A stretch of 64,000 bases of DNA from Rhododendron vialii (Eukaryota > Streptophyta > Magnoliopsida > Ericales > Ericaceae), in contig NC_080565.1 of NCBI RefSeq assembly GCF_030253575.1, forward strand, positions 7,784,001 to 7,848,000. Direction: 5' to 3'. Shown in pieces: positions 1 to 14,700 of this stretch (positions are counted from its first letter, which is position 1; every line of letters starts with the position of its first letter). The position numbers and the translations under genes are program-made. The notes beneath the pieces were generated by a model. That model made no database searches and was not told the DNA's origin. It saw only the letters and a list, made by a program, of their open reading frames with translations.

Positions 1-657
1 AATCCTTGTAATCTTTCTTCTCATTTATATATATAATGTTCTTCTTTGATGCCAAAAAAACATAAAGAGTTGCTTCGTTCTTCAAATCCTGAGCTTATCG
101 TATGATCCTATTCAGTTTTTATAGTTATGGAGGGGTGAACGGGGTGAAGGGAAGAAAGAGATAAAGGAAAATTTAAGAAGATAATGGAGAGACCATGCTA
201 AAATTGTTTCTTACAAATATGTCCTTAAATCATTTTACTATCCCCTAGTAAATCCATTTGCAGATTCATTATCCGAACAATACCTTAAGTAATCTAATGT
301 GTAAAGTGCGCAAGTTGGTCCGAACATCCGGTTATAAAAAAAAAAAAACCTAATATGCAACATCCTCCCACATACTAAAAAAAGGGAAAAGAAAAAGAAA
401 AAGGTTCATAAAAGGGGGTTTTGTGGTTGAGAAATCTCTTTGACCGAAACTCTAAACCATGATTCAATTAACACACTGCATGTGTGCCACATCCCACAAG
501 TAGCTATAGTCAACGCGGCCTCTAGGAATAAATGACTTGAATTCCAAGGGACAAATGAATAGATGAGCCTCCTCAGATCCCAAAACCTACCCCATGGAAT
601 TCTCCATTCTTTAATTTCCATCCACAAATTCCTTGCTTCATAGTCAAACTATCAACT

Positions 658-874
658 GGGGCTAGTTGGACTCCTGCATCTCATTAGGAGATCAGGAGTA
701 CAAATCTCCCTGCATGCGTGTGGGTATTACTTCCCTTGTATTTGTTGGATTTTTTCTCCCCTTAATCGGACTATTAGTTGGGTAATAGTCGGATTTGGCT
801 TATAGGGATTGTGGACTTGTTTCCAGTGTAATGTAACTCTGATTCTTGTAATCTCCGACAGCTTGTGACAAAAA
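658..874 (+). mobile_element. SINE-like element (tRNA-derived), probable
   Basis: The segment starts with a box A-like stretch (ctagttggactcctgcatc), has a box B-like stretch about 35 bases on (gagtacaaatctcc), and ends in an A-run after gcttgtgac. A short imperfect direct repeat (aaactat at 646-652 and 875-881) flanks it and could be a target-site duplication. The order fits a pol III SINE; the family is unknown and the ends are approximate. Confidence 0.45.
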
Positions 875-1410
875 AAACTATACACTACCATCCATTTCTC
901 ACCTGTTTCTCAAGTTCATTGAATCCTTAAATTAAATTCACAAGAGAAAATCAGCAAGCAAGAGGGAAGAATTGAGAGAGACCTATTTTCCAAGAGTTCA
1001 ATCTTCTTTTCTATTAAGGTAAAATGAATCACGATTCATATCTCAAGAAGGTTCTTAATTCAGCCTCTATAGTATTTTCATATAACCAAATATAACCAGG
1101 AGGATAGCACTAGCTTGTGCCATTTACTCTGTATTTCCTTTCCCACCAGATCCAACAACATTTGCTTTCCTCTCATTGCTCAATAAGTGAGATGAATATT
1201 TCCTGTTGAAATACAGAAAAAAAAATACATGTAAAGACATCCCATATGAGTCTCCATGCTGTTTGATTAAACCAGGCAGAAAGAACTTTATCTCAATGTC
1301 CCATACAGAATTCCTTCATTGCCACACAAAAAGTTTATTTTACAAGAAACAGTAGTATAATCCAATGTCAAACCCCAACATGAATTTTCTCCTTGCTTCA
1401 ACTTGTCTCA

Positions 1411-1627
1411 CTTTTTTCTTGATAACTCAGGTATCCGAGCCAACTTACGCACACCTGAACTAATTCTACAGGCACTATTCCACCGCCCATTTCTGGAAAA
1501 CCCAATTAAAATTGGAGGACTGGCCGCAAAGGAGTTGATGACACCCAAGAGGTTTTAAACCTAAGACCTTAGGATGGAGCTATCACTAAGTCTCAGGCCT
1601 TGACCACCGGGCCAACCCTTGGATTCA
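1411..1627 (-). mobile_element. SINE with 17-bp target-site duplication
   Basis: Read on the minus strand, the element starts next to ggttggcccggtggtcaagg, a pol III box A type sequence, has a degenerate box B (ggtttaaaacc), and ends in a short A-run after ggatacctgagttatcaag. The 17-bp direct repeat tgcttcaacttgtctca lies at 1394-1410 and 1628-1644, exactly flanking it, which is strong evidence of target-primed insertion. Layout and 3' end resemble the angiosperm Au SINE family; that family name is inferred. Confidence 0.8.
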
Positions 1628-4315
1628 TGCTTCAACTTGTCTCAATAATCGGTTAAGTGTTTGAATTTTGCTCTAGCTTCCAACTGGTAACATGGGAACT
1701 ACAGTTGTACATTTGTCCTTTTCCCTGGGATTTTCTGATCTTCTTTGTGACTTAAGAGAGGAAACACAAGGACGCGGCAACCATCAAATTCTCACTAAAC
1801 TATCTTCTAGGGTTACAAGACAGTCAAGGTTACATCCTAGTTTTCCAGGCCATCAAAATCCAACTTGACAAATCACATGGTCCCCCGAAGAATGACCAGT
1901 TATTCAGTAGACAGAGTAGTTCATGGACAATAGCGGCTCCTGGAATTTCACTAATACTAGTGGGGTCGAAGAAAAACTGAGCATACTACGTTAAAGAAAA
2001 TTTTAAAAATAATAATTTTCAGTACAGTAAAACTAATAATTTTCCAATAAATAAGCTTTTAAAGTTTCCCTAGGTGAGTTCTCATCTTTGAAGTTGATCC
2101 CTAACTGCCAGAATTGCATCATTACCAAAATCATCATTCGCTTGTGCAATTGATACAATTTCAATGTTAGAAAAGCTCTGTCAACTGTTGTAGGCACGAC
2201 TAATTGCTATTGAGGGTTTGGTCCAGGATCTAGCTCCGGCATTTCTTGGTTAAACAGAGCCTCTTTAGTCAGTGAGTTGCTAAATTACGACAATCAATTC
2301 AAATTGAAGTCAAACTAGTAAATGATGGACAAAAACACCGGACCTACTTACAGCTGACATCAAGCAGTTTCAAATATGTATCAACTCAAAATCTTCAGAA
2401 TAGATTGAAAGATGGCCCGTGAGATGGAGATAATCCAAAAAGCTAGAGCGGAAGTGCACAAACGCAACAACTGTAGTCACGTAAAAGCCGTCAGCTCTCA
2501 ATTCTCTAAATTCAAAGCTTATTAATTCAAATACCAAATCGTCTTTATAGTCTTAACCATAATAATCCTATTAAAGAGGAAAGTTGAAAGTTGAAACCTT
2601 CACAAATAAAAGAATCCCAGAAACAAAACGAAACTGAATACTACTAACCAAAGAAAATTGAGAGAACAAATTGTAGAATGGTAAATTAAGCCTTTAAATG
2701 AAGGTTGATGCACAAGTGCATGGATACTGGACATCTACGTTCAACATCAGACACTCTTTCAAGCTCATTATGCTCCATTGCTAACAGAGTAAATTGACCT
2801 TAAAGAAAACCAGCCTTGTCTCTACCATGGTTCAGCCTTCACAGAGACATCATACAAGTGATACAACTAAAGGTATTCCCTTTATGGCATACAACTAAAG
2901 GAATTCCATATTGAACTAACTCAAGAGCAGGAGAATCGAGCAAGAGTTAATGTATTTCACATGGATAAGTAGAATGAAGGTACAAAAGCTAGATTCTGAA
3001 AAAGCTGGATTCTGAAAACATTGCGCCAGTTCAGAAACAAGCCTAATGGCGGTCAAAACGTTTATAAAGCAAGATTGTAAATATCTGACTTGATCCTGAG
3101 TTGCTAAATCGAATCGTTCAAACTTCAGCAAATAGTTCAAACTGAGCAAAAAAAAATAGTTCCAACTGAGCCTAACTAGCAAGAGACTGGTCGAGTTTCA
3201 TTACAGCTGACTAATCATTCACTCTGCACAGCCAATCTCTCTTGAGATAGACCACCACAAACACTATCCAAGATCCCTACTTCTCAGTGACAAAGAAACC
3301 CTTATAACCAGGCCTGTTTCTTGTAAATCTATTTGTTAATCCTCATTTTTTTGACGCAGTCTTCAAGAGTTTTAACAATTTGATGAAACATTTATCTTTC
3401 ATAACAGCAAGAACTTCTTTGTCTTTCTGGTATTTTAGACATTTCAAGCAACTTGATGTACGATAGCCTCAATAATCTCATCTACTAGTTTCAGATTTTG
3501 GTTCTTGCTTCTAAATAAAAGTAATTAGTATTATGGGGATGGGTACATTGATACATATTATTTCATGGTTCTGTTCAGATACATTGTCCAGGTATATCTA
3601 AATATCAAAGTGACAATATTTTGGAAGCAGCAAAACTGTCTAAAGATCAGGCACCCCTTCTTGATCTTCATCTCAAATCAAGGCTATCATTGGCACGTCC
3701 AATAGTTGTGCTAGGCATGTAATTTACAAGTTACTTTTCCACATTTTCAGCAAGTAGGTTATATCTTCCATTTAAAAATGAAAACAATCACGAAGAAAGT
3801 TTAAAACTGATTTGTCAAGTATCTAATTGTACACTAAGATATTGTGAGTTCAAGCAATTATCACAAAATAAGTTATGGAGTTGCTATGATGGATATAATG
3901 ATCAAAAAGTTTCTAAATTTCGAAAACATGATTATCAATTTCCAATTTTTGTCATAACAATACAATTACAGGGTTCCCATGTGTATGTAAAACACAAACC
4001 TGGTTTAGGTTGCAACAACATCATCCCTACTTTCCCATAGACACTGAGCAGAAATTCCCTTGACCGTCTAAGAAGTCACAGGAAACTTCTTTTCCATGTA
4101 TAACCATTTATCTAGATCCTAGCTGATATTGTTTGTTTTGGTGAACACCTCAAACCATGCGAAGTTGTTGGGAATCCAATGCTGTTGGTACACGTAGGAG
4201 AAGATAAAGTAGACATCCTATAGAACAGGCACAAAAACACACAAAATCACATTTCCGCTCATAATTTTTACGTACATGTGCTGTTTATTTCTGACACAGA
4301 TTCCATCACATACAA

Positions 4316-5748
4316 TCACTTGTTGGAAAGCATTTGATCAATTTCTCCATTCTGGTTGTACATGGCAACAAGTTTCTTTGCATAAGAAGGCATATGCTTA
4401 TCCGCTCTGCACCCATTACAACATTCATAAGTTAGCAGCAATCTAAAGCCTGATGTTTTGTGATCAGTATCTGAGATTATTTTGTCATAATTTCATTTTT
4501 AGTGGTTAAGCAATCTGAGGCCCTAATCATCAGAAGATACCTTTCTTTTCCCCATGAACGATTTGTGTACAGATAGTTTCGGATAGTATGGTAATCGAGC
4601 GAATAACGAGCAAATTCTAGACCCTTTGGACCAATCTGAACAAAAAGAACCAAATCAGAATGCAAGTCATTTTCAGCCTCTGGTACCAGTATTGCAGATT
4701 TAAAAACAATACTTACCAAGTTCAACAGGAATGCTATTAAGTTCCCAATCAATTTTGGAGCAGGCTTAGAAGGACCCATCCCTGCATCAAAATACAAATT
4801 TTCAGAATTTGGAAACTTGTGAACAATTGCATTGAATTCACAAGACACAAAATTGCAGTTTTATTTGGAGGGTACTTTTATGTCTTTCCAACAGGAGACA
4901 GAATAGCAGTAAATTATGAATGTTACAATAGTTGATGGTTTTGGGCCCAACTATTCCAAGAGAAAAGACAAGAACTAGACTATAATAGCAGAGATTAGTG
5001 TATGGCCAATTGGCCAAATCAAATTGAGTTCTGGTTTCACTTTTCCTATTTATAGTTCACATTGGGCATAGCAGAAAGAAGAAAATCCAAGACTTTTCTC
5101 AGCTAAGTAAAATGGACATTTTCTAATAATGATAAAAGTAACCACTACATACCTAACTTGGCATTATCATCTGCCTTTACTGTCTCCATAACAAAAGGTC
5201 TCCGATCACCCTAAATATAAGAAACAACATAAGGCAGTTGCTCCATAATAGTTTGACAGATAATGACATGTTACAAAGATAAGAATATTACACTAGTAGT
5301 TGTTGGAGTAATCTCCAAAAGGCCTTTAACCAGACTCAGCATTTCTACACCACGCTGATTCCTGCAATTTCAATGGGAAAAATCAAATCAAAGCAATACA
5401 ATAACTTGTTTCCATGTTAGGGTAAGTGAAAAATAAGGTGAACAAGTAAGCAGCAGCAGAGACCGTTATTTTATTTTTATTTTTTCGAAAGCAGTAGCAT
5501 AGACTTGATCATGACAAATCTGCTCAGATTTACCTGACAGTGACATACTGTGGATGTTGTGTCATGCTAATTCCACCATATTTGGGCACACCCATGTATC
5601 CCACTACCAAATCCTGCAATCTCCCAGCAGCATTATGCCATGTCAAGAAACATCAAGAATGAACCATCGGATTGTTTTCTTATCTTATGTTACTTAAAGA
5701 AAAAGATAACAGGGTGACCCAGAGGTGTCATGCATGCATGCTTGCTAA

Positions 5749-5791
<43 letters not shown>

Positions 5792-8700
5792 CCAAAAAAT
5801 CCTGACAAAATAAACTGAGAAAAATTTGATATGACCTAGATGAGCTTCAAAGGTGGAATCCTATAAATCGAAAGCAATGCAAACAATCCAAGTTCCACTG
5901 TGGTACGTCTTTCCAAAACTCAAAACCTCAGACTCCGTTCGTTTAAGGGTTTTGAATTTTGAATACTAATCATTATCCTATTTCTCTTCAATCATTACTC
6001 TCATTTTTCTTTCTATCTCTCTCCAATCATTACTCTATTTCTCTCTACACTCATCACCTACAAATCCAAATCCAAAATCCCAAAACAAACGGGATCTCAA
6101 GGTTTCATGGGTAGAACAAGTTTAGACTTTGAAGACTCACTGCTGGACAGTAAGCTAGGTGTTCAATGTTTCCATGGTTAGTACTATAGAATCCTTAATA
6201 CCACACTTCAGAGAAATATACTTTATATACTAATACCAAATAGGTGGAACTTGGACATGCAATATTCTTTTGTGTTTAGAAGTTCAACACAAGCAGCAAT
6301 GAGAATTGAGTGTCCTTACAAGCCAAGATATTCATAAACTTTCCTATTGTCTTCAGGCACAATCTAACGCACCCACAACTTGTAGCTTTCCTATCTTATT
6401 CTCCATGCAACTGTTTATACCGTTAGCATAATTCAGGTACCTTGACAAAAGTGGTTGTGAAGGGGAGGGGGAAAATGACTGCCAAGGACGTGTTTTGATA
6501 ATTAATATCCGCCAAGGACATTTTCAGCATTAACAAATGTTCTCAGCATGTCCTTGGCGGGTATTAATTATCAAAATACATCCTGGACCGTCATTTTCCC
6601 GGGAGGAGGACTAGGGAGATATGAAGCTTGGAAATTCCTTTAAGTAATCACAATATAACAGAGTTTAAACGACGACAGATATACCCTTGATTGTGGTCGA
6701 TCTTGATAGCTTCAATCATCTCTATTTTACTCATGGGAGAAGGTGGAAAATGTGATGGAAAAGGATATAGTGCACCAAACTCTCATGTGATTTGTGTACC
6801 CTATTCTTTACCCGGTCCTTATTTTCTTCTATTTAGGTGCACCACGTTGTGGAACATGAAAATTTTCAAGATTATGCTAGCTGGCCCTTCCTTTCTCCAT
6901 TACAAATGGTGTATAAAGCTTGACAAAACTCAGAACCAGAGTATGAATATGAAATCGCCGAACATTTGGCGTACACGATTAAGTTAGCTTTAGGTAATCA
7001 CATTTTCAGTATTATCAAACTTGAAACCTTCAAGTTAAACACGAAAACCAAGTTTTTAGAATGACAGAAAATATAAACACATGAATCCACCATATAGGAG
7101 TAAACAAAAACTAAAATAGATAGGATAAAAAGGAATCTCTTCAGATAAAGAAGAAAAAACGCACCGCTAATGCATTCGTGTAGTCAAAACAGCTGCAATA
7201 CGAGAAGTTCAACAAATTAAGAAAAGATTTAATGGAAGAATAAGCAGCACGAATGATAATATTACCAATATGCTAATTGGTAGTAACTGAACGCTACCAT
7301 GAAGGATCGTGACACCAGTTACATTTCACAAAGGGAGACAATGATCAAAGTATAGCTGCATCTCATATAACAGTCCATACAACAAACTTCCACGTGAGAA
7401 ATGGTTCGTATTGCTTCTTAAGGCAATTCATGATCTCCAATAGATGAATATGACACTTATCATGCAACACACAAACACGCACGAACAAGTTAAGGCATTT
7501 TCAAAAAGGAAAAAAAGTTATTTCCACTGAGGATCAATTGTCATATTCAAAGAAACAAGACTAGAAAAGGAACCTATATATCTCTATCATAACTTTCCAA
7601 ACACATTCTTTTCATACAGTTCTATTTTCAGACACGCAATTGCACTCGTCTAACATCCAACCATAACTTCCACACATGGCATAATGCTAGACGTTAATTT
7701 TGCAGCTGGAGATTAACTCAAGGTGTTATTGCCTACTGCACATCCAAGAAAACCAAAAAAACCGGTTATTGCCTACTGCACATCCAAGAAAACTGAAAAA
7801 AAGGTAAACCAGACCGACCGAACCAGTCTATTTGGATTGCTCTGTAGTTTAATGGATTGATTCTGGTTCTAAAAAACCTAGAATCGGATATGGTTCAGTC
7901 CCTGGTTCCATAACTGTGAACCGTGGTTCGAACCGAACCGGACCGTTTACCTACTATTTTCCTATTGTTGTTCAAGGTATTGTTTCAGAATATTTTAGTA
8001 CTTGTTTTAGTTATTTTGTTGGGCTTCTAGATCTATTTTGTAGGTTGCTTTAATTGTAGTAGTTTTATGAAGAAGTTGGAACAATTTTGTGGACAAATTC
8101 AGTTTTCAAGATTAATGAAGTTGTTGCAATTATTTTGCGGTCTATTTTGTTAGCTATTTTAAAGAACTAGGTGTATGCTATTCATGTTTTTTTTTTGGAT
8201 GCTAACATGGTTTTGGAACTGGAAACTGAACCAAATTGGACCGGTCTAATGGTTTGGTTGTGGTTCGGTTCCATATGTGTAACCGTCTGGTTACGGTTCT
8301 CAATTCTTTGGAACCGTTAGATATGGTTCAGTTCCGGGATTTCTATTGAACCGGTCCAATCCGAACCATGTACACCCCTATGCACAACAGTAAAAGTTAC
8401 CTATATAGTCTAACAGCAGACTTCTCACATGTAAAGGAAGTCATTTAGGTTTACACCATGTCCACCCCAGCAAACTCCAATTGAAAGGAACAAAACTTCC
8501 TAAATTTCTTCATATAAGATTTTCGATCCACCTGTGTTATAGAGTACAAAAGTTTTTAACTCTGTCATGGTTGCTAAACTCACTCAGGAGTTTGTCAATT
8601 CTTAGGTGCATAAAATTTTAACACCGAGCCTAAACTGAAATATCTGTGAAACAACCTCCACCACAACTCTCTGCTTCTCAATGTTAATGGATGCAAGATG

Positions 8701-11700
8701 GTCGTGGTACCAATCATCACTAAGTAGAACATGCGCCATTCATTTCAAACTCAGGACAACGATGAGATGCTTTTTTTTTAACAGATATAATGAGGAAGAA
8801 GTTAAGGCTAGAGCGGCAAAAATAACTGTAAAGATGGCACAATAGCATGGAATTTCCTGATTATAAGGTAACCGCTGACATAGAAATCTGAATAATTGTG
8901 GAAGAGTGAGAGATCATTAAAAGAGTACCTATAACAAGATGGTGCAATAACATCAACTAACTCATTTGCTGGCAGAGAGAAATACGGAACCTGCTTTAGT
9001 TAAATTTACAGTTGGATGCAGCAGTGTAGAAGGTGTCAAAACTAAATAGAGAGACTAGGGGAAACAAGTTACCTCTTCAATACGCCCATCCAAATGCTTC
9101 AAATGGACCTGATAAAAGAATCTAAAAAGTATAAGGCTCTAAATAACATGGGTTGATAATGCAAATGGATATCGTGCTTTCTAGGTACAAGTTACAACTA
9201 TATGTGTCAGTTAAAGCTAATCATAGTAACTATTCAAAATGCAAACTATTGGCAGCTACAAAATAGTAGACAACATAGCATATTGCTTTCATAGTTTTCT
9301 TTTTTTCTTTTTTCGAGCAGAGAGTGGATAGAGAAAATCTACAAGCACCAAAGACAACCCACATGCAGGCAAGGGATGCAAGAAAAGGAAACGAAAACTA
9401 TGGACCAAAATTTTCAAAGAATTCCATAAAACGGAAAAAGTTGTCATCATTGACCTGTTACACGGTCTTGGGTAGAACTCAACCCCAAAAGCTAGCGATT
9501 GAAGTGAGGGTGCCCTCACGCTTATATACTTCATATTACTTTGGTACCCAAGCGATGTGGGACTTTGCTTCAAATCTAACCTTGTAATCTTGCATGAACT
9601 CATAATGAAGAACTGTTTCTGGTTCATTGCTGGCAGCCTTCAGAAACTTATCTAGCCCTTCTCGAGTCCCATTATCCACTAAGAAAGAAAAAAATGTATC
9701 AGTATGGAGTGGGATCATATGGAGTGGTTGAAAACCCAATTTCATGAAACATTGCAAAGTCATACGAATCAAGTCTTCAATTTCCAATTGATGAAGTTTG
9801 TTATGTTGAATTTAGTTTAGAGAAGGATAAAAAATAAAGCTCAATAACTTTTGATACCAGTTCACCATTTTCCATGCCCATGGATCGATGTACTACACAT
9901 CCAAAAATAAAGAGACTATACTACTTGATCAATATGGCACTTTGAACTAGGGTTTCATTGTGAACTATTTCATCATCAGACCTATTACAGATGAAATAAA
10001 GTGGGGAGAATAATCACTGGAAGATAGCAGGAGAGGATCAGAAGGTGGTATTAGTTACCACAGGGAAAGACCGAGTGTGCATGCCCAATGCTGCATGCAA
10101 ATACACATCTCGTACTCTACTTCAGTGTGGCATAAAGCAGAGCCGTTTCAGTAATTCATGCAGTTAGAAAACGTTGATCCTATAAATCCTGAGTTCTTTA
10201 ACTGAACAATCTTTACTCTACGATTTCATTCACTAATTTGTCATTTGCAGACTGATATCCAGCATTATTTCACTTCCCACATGTTGCGCATGCAATCAAT
10301 GGGATGTCACCAGAGTACCATAGACATGAGAACGGTGAAAACAAGAAAAGGGGGGCGGGGGGGAAGTGTGACAAACTTTTAGTTACCGCAATTAGTCCCC
10401 AAAACATAAAGCTTCTCCAAATTCAAATGCTTCTCCACAGATCTTAATGCTGCAATTCAAGAAATCACCCTGCATTACAATTGTTCAAATCACAACAAAG
10501 AAAATACTTAAAGGACGATATACCAATCATGACCAAAAGCCATACCTTGCACTTGGCAACCAACACCACAGAAGAGTAGACGCTTCACGCCTGCTGCCTG
10601 TTGTCCAGATAAATGTGTTAGATTAACCTCTTTATGCCATTAAAAAAAAAGATTAACCTCTTTATATGTTCTCAACAAGAAAATACTTTTGAAAAGATCC
10701 TAATAATTACGAAAGAAGCCAGTGATACAAAATCTTGCAATACGTACCCAAAAGAAATGATGAAAAACGCAAGTAATCAACTGCAAATTATTTCACTTCA
10801 TATTTTTTTCTCCTTTTTGGTGGGTTAGGGGGTGTTAAAGAAAAGATTGAACCGAAAGAGATCTTAAGAAGTGAATAAGTGATCTTAAGAGATCTTAATA
10901 AGTGCCACAAGGATTGAACCGAAAGAGATCTTAAGAAATAAGTACAAGAACGAGTTCAGTATAGCCTACTAATTGTGGAACTAATAAAACTTTAACAATA
11001 AGGGCAAAGGGAAAAGCAAATAGGGACAATTTCATTATTGATACAAGTAATAGAAAGCACCTCAACTAAAGCAAGGGTATTGAGATTAGGAGATAACGTC
11101 GGCTTGACACCTTTAGCTGCTAGAACTTCTTCTGGTGTCCTATTGGATATATATGGTAGATATAAGACCACAAGTGGGGAAGCAAATAAATGGTAGATAA
11201 ACTCCTTCTTCCTTTTTTTTTTTCTGTTTTTTTGGCCCAGGCAGGCAGTCAAATTATGCAAGCAAATTGAGCATTTGAGATCAAACCTTGCCAAAACAGG
11301 TCTTGGAGTGAGTCTATCCTCTGGATCACTGAAATATATAAACCCAGAAGGCCAAGATGACAAAACAACAAGGCATAAAGAAGCACCAAAACGGCTTAAC
11401 AAGACAATAAACAGCAAGCAGATCATTATTAAGCCCACTACCTCTGTACACAGATGACAGCTTCTACCATGCCTGCTTTCAGCATTTCAATGGCAATTGT
11501 TGTTACTATCCCAGTCCACTGAGCTCCTACCAATAGATAAATTCAAGCAGGTCAAATAAACGAGCCGGAATACCATTATTTTACCACAAGATCACTGCAG
11601 AAGCCAATGTCGCACCACTATATGGACCTTCATACAAGATAATGAAGCATGGAGTGCCTGCCTTAATTTTAATAGGAACAAAACCAGGTGACAGAATGTA

Positions 11701-14700
11701 GTTGGACAAAAGGTTAAGGTATTTGGTTTCATCAAGAGATTTTCGCTGTTCTGAGTTCTTGTTGTGGTATTAATCATAGTTGTCAGAATCGTACGATTCA
11801 CGATTCGTATCGTACGATTTGATACGATTCGGAGGGTAATTGATACGAATAGGCTGCCGAATCGGAAATAGCTGAGAATCGTAAGTGAATCGGTGATTTA
11901 CGATTCGTATCGTACGATTCGATACGATTCGGTGGCTAATCGATACAAATAGGCTGCCGAATCGGAAATAGCTGAGAATCGTAAGTGAATAGTGAATCAT
12001 CCGATTCACTTAAAATTTCCGAAATTCATTTTTCTCTTGTTTTGCTTCTTTTTTTGTTTGAAAAGGGTTCAAATATTTTTTTAAGGTCTAGTATTGTTAT
12101 ATGTCATCTATTGTCTATTGTCTATGTTATATGGATAGATAATAAGAAAAAGAGATTTATTACAAGAGTGAATCGAAAATGAGGAAGATAAATGGAAGGC
12201 CTTCTAAGGGTTTGTTTTGTACTTATAACTCTTTCGTACAAAAAAAACCATAAGTAGGCTTTACGAATCATCATCTCTTGGTAGTTGCAATAGAAGCAAC
12301 TTACCTAATATTCCACGTTATTATCAAATCATCATTTAGAAGAAAGTATTTATTGATTTAGGTCCAAATCTTTCATTTGTAGTATATATTGTTGTTACCC
12401 TAATCAATAAGCATAGGTTTCTATGCATTATAGAAGTCATGACTGAATCAGAGCGATTCACGATTCGATTCGATTCACAATTCGAAAAATGACCATTTCG
12501 ATTCTCGATTCGATTCACGATTTGACAACTATGGTATTAATACTAGTAACTGAAAAGCCATGGAAAAGGATCTAATGGTAAGATAGTACAATATATGTAA
12601 CTTCCAGAGCTACAAGAGAGATCACAACCAGCCTTAAGACCTCAGAAAGGTTTATATAGTCCATCCAATGCTTACAATTGAAATTGAAAATAACATATTT
12701 ACGATAGATACGATCAGAAGCATCCATTGATGTCAGTATGATAGGTCAATAGTTGTTTGTCCCATGTTACCGTCACATAAGTGCTTGTTATTGCTTTTCT
12801 ACAAGGTAAGGAAACATATCAATCCAATCTATATTCTCTTAGTATTCCTTGTCATCTTTCACATTTTTCCAATATCATCATTCCTGACTCAACTAAAAAC
12901 CATTAGGCAATGGGCACAGAGACTCACAAGATTCACAGTCCAGTTTGGGAATTATTTTTAACCAATGTGGGACAAGGTCTATCACTCCCCAGAAATATGA
13001 CCGAAACAGGAACCAGAAGACAGGGACCACCGGACCAGTAACCTCCAGCGGAACAAACACACTTATGACACAAACAGAAAAAGAACCAACTGGATGAATG
13101 GAGAGTAGAAACTGGAGATGCCCAAAATGTTCATACACTAGCTTAGGATGTGTTATATAACCGGTCTGGGATGAGCCTAAACAGTTTTAGTACACGAATC
13201 CCCTTCAATCCAATTCCAAGTTTTGGGGAGTCTTATTGCTGTGAAGCCTTCAAATACAACTACAAGAGGCACTTTTGGGAGGATGCTACCAAGTTAATAT
13301 CCAATGCTCATACAACTTATCCACGGCAATATTGAAAAATCCAAAATAACTCAATAAAAAAGCAGAAAGTGAAAAGCTACGGAAAAGGAATTTCACATAC
13401 AATACTAAATGTTTCATACACAAGCTTACCTTCCACAGGCTTAGTTTTACGAGCATAAAGTAGTTCCTCATAGACCCCTAAGTAAACTTCATCCAAAGAA
13501 TCTCCTTTCCTCCCTCGGCCATGGACCACAGGTTCCATGCCCTGAAGCAGCGTAAGATGAAAAATATTAACCTGACAATTTCACTGACAATGGAAAAAGG
13601 ATATAAATTTTATTGAAACGTAAGTCAATTTTTACATTTTTGCAGTATAAAGGCATCCACAACGAAAGTTTCATAGTCACAAAAAATGATCTTAGTGAAC
13701 AAGAAATTGGGACTCTGAGCAATCCCTGCAGTTTACAACATTCATTAACACAACAACAATCAAATCCTGAACAGCAAAACTGTTCCAAAAATAGGGGACG
13801 TCTGAAGGGGGGAAAAAAGAGAAAAAGAAGTACTCGTTTTTCTATTGTTATGCTCACGAGGGTGTTAAGGAAATGGACCTGAGTAACCTGTCACATACAT
13901 GTAATCCATCTGTCCCAAATATTACCGGGCAGGTAGCAACTTTAAGGGGGAGTGAGGAATAAGATTAACCATAGGTTCACCCTTGAGATTTAACTAAAAG
14001 GACCCTTTGAAGAGAAGTCTCACGCTCTGACCACTTGACCAGCTCATTTGACACCTTGAATACGTTGTATTGTTCCACTCGGCAATATCAGATTGCAACG
14101 GAAAACTTTTGTTTGGAGGGGTCGTTATTAGTGATTAAATTATATTGTTGACTTTTAGTTAAATGCTCATCCAAAGCTGCTCCTCTAGCCAAGAATTGAC
14201 GATTGTGTATGGGGAATCTTCTCCCATAATTACAGACCAACTCAAAAACCATAAACCAAACAATAATCAGGAGAAATGGGAGAGAGCTCACTTCAATTCT
14301 AGACATCCCATCTCCCAAGAAAGCACAAGCATTCTTCACATGGGCTATATAGTAGGTATCGCACAACCCGCATTTACTGCCAAAACCAACAACAATTCCA
14401 ACACCATCATCAGACATCATTCTGATAAAACTACTACAAACAAAAGCATCCATCTGCCCTCTGTTCACAATTTTCGAAATTTGATGCCCATTTTTGTTTA
14501 GCCTTTTTCTCTAGTGGAAATTGTTTTCAATAATTCAAAAAATTATCTTTACAGTAATTTCAAAACAGTAAATTATTTCTCAAAGAATTCTGAAAACAAG
14601 TTTCAAAAACTGTCAACCAAACAAGTTCAAAGTGTTCTTCAAAACTAAAAACTGATTCAGGAAACAACATCCAAAAAGTAAAATTTACTAATATTGAGGC

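Larger units (their letters stand above)
1..4315. other. gene-free stretch 3' of the HCAR gene
   Basis: I see no protein-coding gene here. The open frames present are short, do not resemble a family I know, and lack paired splice signals. The stretch contains two SINE-like insertions (described separately) and otherwise AT-rich unique-looking sequence. The part nearest 4315 should include the 3' UTR and polyadenylation region of the minus-strand HCAR gene, but I cannot fix the cleavage site. Confidence 0.5.

Noticed and set aside
6691..6987. 98-residue plus-strand frame with a hydrophobic start
   Set aside because: Within HCAR intron 13 on the opposite strand; no family signature.
11770..12009. 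Arg/Ile/Ser repeat peptide from gattcg words, at first looked like a repeat protein
   Set aside because: Explained by the tandem units of the DNA transposon in HCAR intron 4.
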